DNA from: Anaerolineae bacterium
GTDB taxonomy: Bacteria; Chloroflexota; Anaerolineae; Aggregatilineales; Phototrophicaceae
Direction of reading: 5' to 3'
Length of the DNA: 37,449 bases
Assembly (NCBI GenBank): GCA_022821805.1
Contig: JAJECX010000007.1
Location: forward strand, 1 to 37,449
The translations under genes were made by a program, and so were the position numbers. The notes beneath the pieces were generated by a model. It did no database searches, had not been told where the DNA came from, and saw only the letters and a list, made by a program, of their open reading frames with translations. Of the stretch, positions 7,739 through 14,679 are shown piece by piece. Positions within the stretch are counted from its first letter, which is position 1. Each line of letters opens with the position of its first letter.

Positions 7739-9082
7739 ATGATTCGTAAATTGAGTCTCCCCCTCATGTTCGTGTTGTTGCTGGGCATGCTGGCAGGGTT
7801 TGCCGCCGCGCAAGACGCCGTCGGCATCACCATTCGCTGTATAGCCAGCCCGCCGGAAGAAGATTGGCGTTGCAACAATTTCGCCAGTGTAGAAGCCGAA
7901 GTAGAAGCCGCGCTGGGCATTGAAATTGAGTTGAACCTGATTCAGGACAATGCTAGCTGGGGCGACTACAAGAACGAGTTTGTTCTGGCATCGGAAGCGG
8001 GCGAAGCGCCCGATATCATCCTGTCCGGTCATGAGGATATCGGCGCCTGGGCCCCGGCCGGGTTCATTATCCCGCTGGATGACGTGATCCCCAATCACAG
8101 CGAATTCGAAGATATCGTGCCTTCGCTGTGGGATTCGCACGGCTACGGCGGTCAGATCTGGGGAATCCCGCAGGATGCCGAAGCGCGCCCGATATTCTAC
8201 AGCAAGCTCTTGCTGCGTGACCTGGGCTGGAGCGAAGACGATATCGAGTCCTTGCCTGATCGCGTCGCCGCCGGCGAGTTCACCTTCGCTGATATGCTGG
8301 CGACGGCCGCGGAAGCCATCGAAGAAGGCGTCGTCGACAGCGGCAACGGTTGGTGGCATCGCCCAAGCAACGGACCCGACTTCCTCTACTACTACTACGG
8401 TCACGGCGGTGAAGTCCTCGATATGGATGGCAACCTGGTCGTCGACCGCGATGCCTTGGTCGCCGCTTACGAACTCCTCGGTGGCGCGGTTGAATCGGGC
8501 GTGCTGCGCTCCGATATTATCGGTCTCGATTGGAGCGAAGTTTGGCATCCGACAGTGGGGCAAGCCGAAACTGTGCTCTTCGCCGCCGGCGGCACCTGGA
8601 ATTGGCCCAATTGGTCGATCAACTATGTCGCCGACCGGGGCGGGGATGAGTACCTCTTCGAAAACATTGGGCTGACGCTGATTCCGGCGATGGGCACTGG
8701 CAAAGCCATCACATTGACCCACCCGCTGACCTATATGATCAGCAGTGGCAGCGAGCATCCCGATGTCGCCCTGGCTCTGATCGCGGCGATTACCACGCCC
8801 GAGCACAACAATAAACATGCCATCGACAGCTTCCATCTGGGCATTCTCAACGCGCAGCTGGAATCCGAGGCCTACGCCAATAACCGGCTTTTGAGCAGCG
8901 CGCACTATATGCTTGACCATACGACCTCGCTGCCAAATCATCCGGGTTGGAACGCCTGGTCGGGCGCCTATTTCCTCGGCATCCAGGCGGTTGAGACGGG
9001 CGAAGCCGACGCCGCTGGCGCAGCCGATATTGCCATTGCGCAAATGCAGAATGAATTGGGCGACGGCATCACCGTTCGCTAA
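7739..9082 (+). CDS. extracellular solute-binding protein, family 1 (UgpB/MalE-like)
   Basis: This is a periplasmic or surface solute-binding protein for the ABC importer that follows. The start is best placed at ATG 7739, since AAGGAAAG ends about 9 nt upstream; the in-frame GTG at 7730 would overlap that site. A Sec signal (MIRKLSLPLMFVLLLGML) ends near AAAQD; there is no lipobox cysteine. The mature ~425 residues have the two-lobed family-1 pattern (ASEAGEAPDIILSGHED; IWGIPQDAEARPIFYSKLLL; AAGGTWNWPNW). Family members bind oligosaccharides, polyols or glycerol-3-phosphate. The downstream glycerophosphodiesterase hints at glycerophosphodiesters, but this is inference. A block of repeats separates it from the permease genes. 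Confidence 0.9.
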   Translation: MIRKLSLPLMFVLLLGMLAGFAAAQDAVGITIRCIASPPEEDWRCNNFASVEAEVEAALGIEIELNLIQDNASWGDYKNEFVLASEAGEAPDIILSGHEDIGAWAPAGFIIPLDDVIPNHSEFEDIVPSLWDSHGYGGQIWGIPQDAEARPIFYSKLLLRDLGWSEDDIESLPDRVAAGEFTFADMLATAAEAIEEGVVDSGNGWWHRPSNGPDFLYYYYGHGGEVLDMDGNLVVDRDALVAAYELLGGAVESGVLRSDIIGLDWSEVWHPTVGQAETVLFAAGGTWNWPNWSINYVADRGGDEYLFENIGLTLIPAMGTGKAITLTHPLTYMISSGSEHPDVALALIAAITTPEHNNKHAIDSFHLGILNAQLESEAYANNRLLSSAHYMLDHTTSLPNHPGWNAWSGAYFLGIQAVETGEADAAGAADIAIAQMQNELGDGITVR

Positions 9083-9102
9083 ATCGCATTTGTGTAGGAA
9101 GA

Positions 9103-9133
9103 TGTAGGGGCGAGCCACCCGCCCGCCCCTAAC
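9103..9133. repeat. GTAGGGGCGA-type palindrome after the binding-protein stop
   Basis: TGTAGGGGCGAGCCACC followed by CGCCCGCCCCTAA. The outer arms GGGGCG/CGCCCC can pair. It starts 21 nt after the stop of the solute-binding protein gene and is closely similar to the copy at 27192, which sits after another binding-protein gene. Confidence 0.65.
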
Positions 9134-9163
9134 AAGATTCGTCTAACAAGATGAACTGCATGC

Positions 9164-9278
9164 AGACACCCGCGCGACAATGCCGCCACCCACGCAAAAT
9201 ACTTTGCGTTGCGCTGCATTTAGCTCCCCTTTACTAGCTTGCTGGCGAAGGGGCTGTGGTTTGTCGCTCGCAATGTAA
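9164..9278. repeat. MITE-like element, inverted relative to 27221-27406
   Basis: The stretch from AGACACCCGCGCGACAA through ACGCAAAATACTTTGCGT to CGCTCGCAATGTAA matches the reverse complement of 27221-27406 at both ends and through its core, with a roughly 70-bp gap in this copy. The core contains the dyad ACGCAAA...TTTGCGT. The element lies between the binding-protein and first permease genes of an ABC operon. Confidence 0.7.
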
Positions 9279-9321
9279 TCAGGCGCGACTCTGTTAGTCG
9301 CCAGCAGAACAATCCCAAATT

Positions 9322-10305
9322 ATGTCCGAGCCAAACGCTACCGCCAAAACATCGGCCGCTCTCTTACAGAGCCGGCGCAACGCCCTGAGATCCTACCTGG
9401 GCGCTTATGGCTTCATGGCGCCGGCCGGCGTCCTTGTCATCATCTTCTTTCTGATTCCCGTGGCCATCGTGCTCTATCTGAGCGTCACCAACCTCGCGAG
9501 CTCCAACTTCACCTCAAACCTCGCCAAGATGGAATTCGTCGGTCTAAAGAATTATGAAACGCTTCTGAACGATCAGTTCGCGCGCAAGATCTTCTTCAAT
9601 ACGATTTTCTACGTCTTGGTCACGCTATCGCTGTTCAATGTCACGCTGGCGCTGATTGTCTCGCTGCTCACGACTCATATCGACCGCAGCGCCGGTTTTC
9701 TATTCCGCGCCCTGTGGATCTTGCCGCGCATCACCTCGCCCGTCGTTTACATTCTCATTTGGAAGCGGATGACTGCGGAAGCGCCCTTCGGCATTCTCAA
9801 TCAGTTCAACGAGTTCCTGGGACAGCCTACCTATAATTATTTGTCCACCAATCCATGGGTCTTCGTCGTTGTGGTGAACGGCTTCATCGGCGTCTCCTTC
9901 GGCATGATCATTTTCACGTCCGCCATCGAGTCGATCCCCAAGGATTTGCTCAACGCGTCGCTGGTCGATGGCTCGTCGAGGTTACAGCGCATTCGCTACG
10001 TGATCCTGCCATTGATCCGCTGGCCCCTGCTCTTCGTGGTCACATATCAGACCTTGTCGCTCTTGACCTCATTTGTGGAAATCCAGCTGTTGACCGATGG
10101 CGGACCTGGCCTCTACCGCACGGAAGTATGGTCGCTGACCGCTTATCATCGCGCGCTGTCCAATTATTTCGGCAACGCGCAATGGGGTTATGGCTCGGCT
10201 TTCGCTGTCCTTTTGGTCATGATCGGCGTCGTGCTTGCCGTCATCTATATGCGCGTATTCCGCTTTGATGAATTGATCGCCGAGCCGCGGGTGGAGGCGC
10301 TATGA
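9322..10305 (+). CDS. ABC transporter permease, MalF/UgpA type
   Basis: This is a 327-residue inner-membrane permease of the carbohydrate uptake type 1 class. Six membrane spans are discernible (first around residues 30-53, then 92-115, 128-148, 177-197, 230-250, 290-312). The cytoplasmic coupling (EAA) loop that docks the ATPase is visible as LVDGSSRLQRIRYVILP. The stop overlaps the start of the next permease (ATGA), indicating translational coupling. It is separated from the binding protein by 239 bp of repeats, so transcription presumably reads through. Confidence 0.9.
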   Translation: MSEPNATAKTSAALLQSRRNALRSYLGAYGFMAPAGVLVIIFFLIPVAIVLYLSVTNLASSNFTSNLAKMEFVGLKNYETLLNDQFARKIFFNTIFYVLVTLSLFNVTLALIVSLLTTHIDRSAGFLFRALWILPRITSPVVYILIWKRMTAEAPFGILNQFNEFLGQPTYNYLSTNPWVFVVVVNGFIGVSFGMIIFTSAIESIPKDLLNASLVDGSSRLQRIRYVILPLIRWPLLFVVTYQTLSLLTSFVEIQLLTDGGPGLYRTEVWSLTAYHRALSNYFGNAQWGYGSAFAVLLVMIGVVLAVIYMRVFRFDELIAEPRVEAL

Positions 10306-11879
10306 CGGCGCGCGACGAGCTTTTCGACTCCGGAAAACTGAAGGTCGATGAGGGTCCGACTTCTTTTGGTCAAGATTTGATCGAAGGGCTGCGGCTCGGT
10401 CTCATCAGTATTCTGGCAATGCTCGCCGCCGTCTTCTTTCTCAGCGGCATCGTGCATCCACTATTCGCCCTCGGCAGCGTCGAAGAGACGGTCACGGATG
10501 TGCTGACGCGCCTAATCCTGATCGCGCTGCCCTTCGTCGCCTACATCGCCGCCGCCAGCGTCGCCCGCCGCCACGCGCCGACGAACATTGCCCGGTCGCT
10601 GTGCCTGGCTTTGACCTGCGCCGTCATCTTGTTCGCCGCAATATCAGCCGGGCATTATGCCTTGAGTTACGGCGCGTTTGCCCCGCGACCATCCTTGGAG
10701 ATGTCGCTCAGCCAGACGGAATCCGGCATTCGGGTGGACGCCATCGTCGCCGGTGGCGCAGCTGACATCGCTGAAATCAAGGCGGGCGATGTCATCACGG
10801 CGATCCGGCGCGACCCGGTGGATTTAGCGGCTTTCAACAAGCGCCTGAACCAATCGGAAGATGACGCGCCGCTGCGCCTGCGCTTCATCCGCGGCGACGA
10901 AGAAATGCAGGAGACGGTCCGCGTTGTTCTGGTATCGGACAAGCAGTTGAGTTTCTTGATTCCGGGCTTGGCTCTGGGGCTCGTCTTCACCGCGATCATT
11001 GTTTTCTTGCCCGGTCATTGGGCGCCTTATATCGCGCTTGTCGGCTTGCTGGCGCCCTTAATCGTCGGCTACCTCTGGGTCATCATCGCGACATTTTCTT
11101 ACCGCACCGAAGGAATTCTGCCACTAGACGGGAATGACAACCTGGGCGGCCTTACCTTAAAGAACTGGGAATCAATATTCGTCGGCAATATCGCCGGCTT
11201 GGAGTTTAATATCGTCCCCATCTTCATGACCTCCCTGGCGATCGCCGTTCTTATGACCTTCATTGTGCTCTTGGTTTCATCAATGGCTGGTTATGCCTTG
11301 TCGCGGATGCACTTTCCCGGCCGGCGATTTTTCCTCTCCTTCACATTGATCCTTCACGGCTTTCCGGCAATTACCTTATTGATTCCAATCTTTTTTGTGC
11401 TGCTGCGCCTCAAGGCAATACCGGTCATAGGCCCGTTTATCGGCTTTAATTCCATCGGCGGCATCGCCTTGGTCATGGTCGCCTTTCAGCTTCCGCTTGG
11501 CGTCTGGCTGATGAAGGGCTTCTTCGACAATATCCCCTGGGACATGGAACGCTCGGCGCTGATAGACGGCGCCTCTCGCTTTCGCACCTATTGGGAAATC
11601 CTGCTGCCGCAGATACGCCCCGGCTTGCTGGCGCTGGGCATCTTCGCCTTCATCGGCGGTTGGAACGCCTACATTATCCCCGCTACCTATTCCATTGGCT
11701 CGGGCGTGAGCAATCTGCCGGTATTCTTGGAGGAACTGATTGACGCGACTGCGCCGGTGGATTGGAATCAGGTGGCGGCCGTGGGCTTGTTCCAATTAAT
11801 ACCGATCTTCATTTTTTTCATCTTCGCCCAGGAGTACCTCTTGAACATTTACGCCGGCGGCGCCAAGGGCAGTTCGTGA
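10302..11879 (+). CDS. ABC transporter permease, MalG/UgpE type, with an inserted PDZ domain
   Basis: At 525 residues this is nearly twice the usual ~280 for a MalG-type permease. The C-terminal part (about residues 290-525) is a standard MetI-like permease with the coupling loop LIDGASRFRTYWEILLPQIR. The N-terminal extension has three hydrophobic spans (about 32-52, 68-86, 98-124), then a soluble PDZ-like domain at about 132-212 (nt 10695-10937) with the typical VDAIVAGGAADIAEIKAGDVITAI core, then more spans at 214-270. A PDZ domain binds peptide C-termini or extended strands; with its flanking spans it probably faces the outside. The start overlaps the preceding permease. The frame is continuous and codon use is uniform, so this is a real fusion. 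Confidence 0.9.
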   Translation: MTARDELFDSGKLKVDEGPTSFGQDLIEGLRLGLISILAMLAAVFFLSGIVHPLFALGSVEETVTDVLTRLILIALPFVAYIAAASVARRHAPTNIARSLCLALTCAVILFAAISAGHYALSYGAFAPRPSLEMSLSQTESGIRVDAIVAGGAADIAEIKAGDVITAIRRDPVDLAAFNKRLNQSEDDAPLRLRFIRGDEEMQETVRVVLVSDKQLSFLIPGLALGLVFTAIIVFLPGHWAPYIALVGLLAPLIVGYLWVIIATFSYRTEGILPLDGNDNLGGLTLKNWESIFVGNIAGLEFNIVPIFMTSLAIAVLMTFIVLLVSSMAGYALSRMHFPGRRFFLSFTLILHGFPAITLLIPIFFVLLRLKAIPVIGPFIGFNSIGGIALVMVAFQLPLGVWLMKGFFDNIPWDMERSALIDGASRFRTYWEILLPQIRPGLLALGIFAFIGGWNAYIIPATYSIGSGVSNLPVFLEELIDATAPVDWNQVAAVGLFQLIPIFIFFIFAQEYLLNIYAGGAKGSS

Positions 11880-11914
11880 GGGACTATACAGCTAGCGCCT
11901 CGGAGTTTGATGCC

Positions 11915-12994
11915 ATGGAAATCAGAATCGACAATTTGACCAAGAAGTTCGGCGATGTGGTCGGCGTCGAAGACTTGACCCTGCATATCGACGATGGCGA
12001 ATTTGTGGCGTTTCTTGGTCCCTCGGGCTGTGGCAAAACGACTACGCTCTTGACCCTCGCCGGCATCTACAAACCGACCGAAGGCCTCATCCGCTTCGGC
12101 GATCGAGTCGTCAACACAGTGCAGCCCAAAGACCGCAATATCGGCATGGTTTTCCAAAGCTACGCCCTCTATCCACACATGACGATCTTTCAGAATATCG
12201 CCTATCCGCTTAAGCTGAAGAAGGCGCCGAAAAACGTGCAGAACGAACAGGTGCGGCAGGTTGCCAACGTCATGGGCATTGGTGAATTGCTGGACCGCCG
12301 CCCGGGCCAGCTTTCCGGCGGCCAGCAGCAGCGCGTCGCCTTGGGCCGCGCCCTGGTCAAAGAACCGGATGTGCTGCTCTTTGATGAACCGCTGTCCAAT
12401 CTGGACGCGCGCCTGCGCTTGACCATGCGCGGGGAGATTAAGCACCTGCAGAAGAATCTTGGCATTACCTCCATTTACGTGACCCACGATCAAGTGGAAG
12501 CGATGACGATGGCCGATCGCATCGCGGTGATGAATCTGGGGCAGCTGCAGGCATTTGACGCGCCCGATGAACTCTACGATCGACCCAAGACGCGCTTCGT
12601 CGCCGGTTTCGTCGGCAACCCGCCGATGAACTTCCTTGATGTCGATGTATCGCAGTCAAACGGAGGGTTTGTGGCTGCGGCGGACTCAATTCAGTTGCCG
12701 GTGGGCAACGAGCGCGGCGAGCCGCCCGCTGGTTATGACGGTTCGGTGGTCATGGGCATCCGCCCGGAAGACATAACGATTGCCGATGATGGCGATGTCA
12801 ATGGCGAGATTTTCGTGGTGGAGCCCTTGGGGCGGGAAGATCTGATTGATGCGCGCGTCGGACCGCATAGTTTCATCTTGCTCGCTGACACCGAGAAGCA
12901 GCATCGCGCTGGCGAGCGCGTCGCGCTCAAATTCGATATGACGCAAGCGCAATTCTTCGATCCACAAACTGAACGATCGCTGCTTTGGAACTAG
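11915..12994 (+). CDS. ABC transporter ATP-binding protein, MalK/UgpC type
   Basis: This is the 359-residue ATPase of the importer. It has Walker A at 35-43 (GPSGCGKTT), the Q-loop ([10 protein letters not shown]), signature LSGGQQQR at 133-140, Walker B LLFDEP with E158, and the switch histidine in YVTHDQ. Residues 240-359 form the TOBE/regulatory part characteristic of MalK and UgpC (GIRPEDI). I chose ATG 11915 because CGGAG lies about 9 nt upstream and the conserved [12 protein letters not shown] opening begins there; an in-frame GTG at 11876 overlaps the permease stop but would add 13 non-conserved residues. Confidence 0.93.
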   Translation: MEIRIDNLTKKFGDVVGVEDLTLHIDDGEFVAFLGPSGCGKTTTLLTLAGIYKPTEGLIRFGDRVVNTVQPKDRNIGMVFQSYALYPHMTIFQNIAYPLKLKKAPKNVQNEQVRQVANVMGIGELLDRRPGQLSGGQQQRVALGRALVKEPDVLLFDEPLSNLDARLRLTMRGEIKHLQKNLGITSIYVTHDQVEAMTMADRIAVMNLGQLQAFDAPDELYDRPKTRFVAGFVGNPPMNFLDVDVSQSNGGFVAAADSIQLPVGNERGEPPAGYDGSVVMGIRPEDITIADDGDVNGEIFVVEPLGREDLIDARVGPHSFILLADTEKQHRAGERVALKFDMTQAQFFDPQTERSLLWN

Positions 12995-13002
12995 CAAGCG
13001 CG

Positions 13003-14427
13003 ATGTTAGACAAGCAGATCGCGCGCCTCTCGCGCTCGCCGCAAATCAATGCGGATCTTGAGCTTGCCCGGCGATATGCCCCGTTCATTCGCTTTGATCA
13101 GCGAGAACCCTTTCTTCCGTCGGCTATTGGCTACACCGTATTTCGGAAAACCGCCTCATCCTTTTCTTTCCCGCGCGAGGTGCAGGTGGAGGACGGCATC
13201 GCCTTCGCCATTGAGTACGCGATCTGGTGGGATTGGGATATACAGCATCTATATGAGCTGGAACATATTTGGGTCTACCTTGACAGCGGCGGGGCGCTGG
13301 TGAAAGCCGAAGCCAGTTGGCACGGGCGCTTCCACCAAATGTTGGACGAAGGTGGACGCTTGCCCCAGCATGATGGGCGGCTGATTGTCTTTTCCGAGCC
13401 GGGCAAGCACGCTTTCGCGCCATCCCCGCAATGGCTGCTGCGACGGAAGGCGAAGACCTCAACTAGCTGCGGCGTCCGCGCTGGCGCGATGGGCGTACAT
13501 GTCACACCGCTATTCGACGGCATCATCCGCGACGACAGGCCCTTGAACAATCGGCTTGCGCACACCTGGCTCGAGCGCCGGAGTTTCCAGCCGTCATTTG
13601 TGTTTGACCGGGAATTTGACCTCCGGAGCATTGCCTTTGTCCCTTGGCAGTCGCTGAACCAGTGGATTCCAACGCGCGTATCGAACCTGCTGGACGAATT
13701 GAAGCGGACGATCCCGCCATGCGAGCGCCGCGTTCTGCGTATCGCCCATCGTGGCGCGTCGGCGTACGCAGCGGAGAACTCACTGGCTGCCATGTGTGCC
13801 GCGGCTGAATTGGGGGCTGACATGGTCGAAATCGACATCCGGGTGAGCGCCGACGAGATCCCATTAGTCATCCACGATGGCAGCCTCAAGCGGACGCATG
13901 GCATCAATGGCGAAGTATCGGACTTCACCTCGGACGAGCTGCGCGCGATGACGGGGACCGGTCGTCCGATCGTCAGCTTTGATGAAGCGCTTGCCTATTG
14001 CCGCGAGCTCGACTTGGGGCTGTACCTGGATATCAAGCGCCTCACGGTCGACGCCTTTCGCGCGATGTTCAAATCGCTGGACCGTCACAACTATATGAAG
14101 TACACGATATTCGGCTCCTTCCGAGCGGATTATCTAGCCGATATTAAGGCGGCGCGCTCCGATGCCAAGACTTCGATCCTGTTTGGCGCTGTCGATATCG
14201 ACCCGGTGAAACTGGCGCAGTCCGTCGATGCTGACTACGTGCATCCCTGCTGGGAGAGGCGCGCCGAGCAGCCACATAAGCTGCTGACGCCGGATTGGAT
14301 CGCTGCGGTCCGCGAAGCGAACCTTGGAATCGTCTGCTGGCACGAAGAGCGTCCCTCAGAGATCGCGGCGCTGAAGGCGCTTGGCGTCGACGCGATATGC
14401 TCGGATAAGCCCGAACTCTTGTTATAG
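13003..14427 (+). CDS. glycerophosphodiester phosphodiesterase with an unrecognised N-terminal domain
   Basis: This is a 474-residue two-domain protein. The C-terminal half (about 245-474) is a GDPD/UgpQ-type barrel that hydrolyses glycerophosphodiesters to glycerol-3-phosphate and an alcohol. Visible residues are H249-R250 (IAHRGASAYAAENS), E276 and D278 (MVEIDIRVS) and H291 (VIHDGSLKR). The N-terminal ~235 residues are aromatic-rich (FIRFDQREPFLPS; IWWDWDI; ELEHIWVYLD; ASWHGRFH) with conserved-looking His/Glu pairs. I do not recognise this domain; the layout recalls Vps62-like proteins only loosely. A TTG at 12985 overlapping the ATPase stop is the alternative start. No signal peptide is seen, so it is probably cytoplasmic. 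It occupies the ugpQ position of the operon. Confidence 0.85.
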   Translation: MLDKQIARLSRSPQINADLELARRYAPFIRFDQREPFLPSAIGYTVFRKTASSFSFPREVQVEDGIAFAIEYAIWWDWDIQHLYELEHIWVYLDSGGALVKAEASWHGRFHQMLDEGGRLPQHDGRLIVFSEPGKHAFAPSPQWLLRRKAKTSTSCGVRAGAMGVHVTPLFDGIIRDDRPLNNRLAHTWLERRSFQPSFVFDREFDLRSIAFVPWQSLNQWIPTRVSNLLDELKRTIPPCERRVLRIAHRGASAYAAENSLAAMCAAAELGADMVEIDIRVSADEIPLVIHDGSLKRTHGINGEVSDFTSDELRAMTGTGRPIVSFDEALAYCRELDLGLYLDIKRLTVDAFRAMFKSLDRHNYMKYTIFGSFRADYLADIKAARSDAKTSILFGAVDIDPVKLAQSVDADYVHPCWERRAEQPHKLLTPDWIAAVREANLGIVCWHEERPSEIAALKALGVDAICSDKPELLL

Positions 14428-14551
14428 GTACAACTCTCAGAGATGCTGATTTGGTCTTACCGTTAGCGCTGTGTCGACGCGCGCCGCTTGGCGGGTGGCT
14501 CTGGCGCAACGGACATAGAGTGCGCGCCTCAGTGGCAAAAAGATGAACGAT

Positions 14552-14580
14552 TTGAAAAAAACGGCGAAACTCGACATAAT
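14552..14580 (+). promoter_or_regulatory. promoter of the aldehyde oxidoreductase gene
   Basis: TTGAAA (14552-14557) and CATAAT (14575-14580) are 17 nt apart, each with five of six consensus bases. The 14428-14679 gap holds no gene; the start codon at 14680 follows AGGGAGA. Confidence 0.6.
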
Positions 14581-14679
14581 AGTGGCCAACAGTCACGGGT
14601 CGTGTCTCACGGCGTTAGGTTCACCTATCGAAAAGTGCCTCGCTGGCTGCGTAAATCAATTGATAGGGAGACACGAATT

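Noticed and set aside
7610..9118. 502-codon open frame on the minus strand
   Set aside because: Antisense to the solute-binding protein gene, with no domain or ribosome site; a by-product of GC-rich codon use.
14488..14679. N-terminal extension of the oxidoreductase reading frame
   Set aside because: The frame is open but contains a promoter at 14552-14580, and the ribosome site plus conserved ferredoxin-like start favour ATG 14680.
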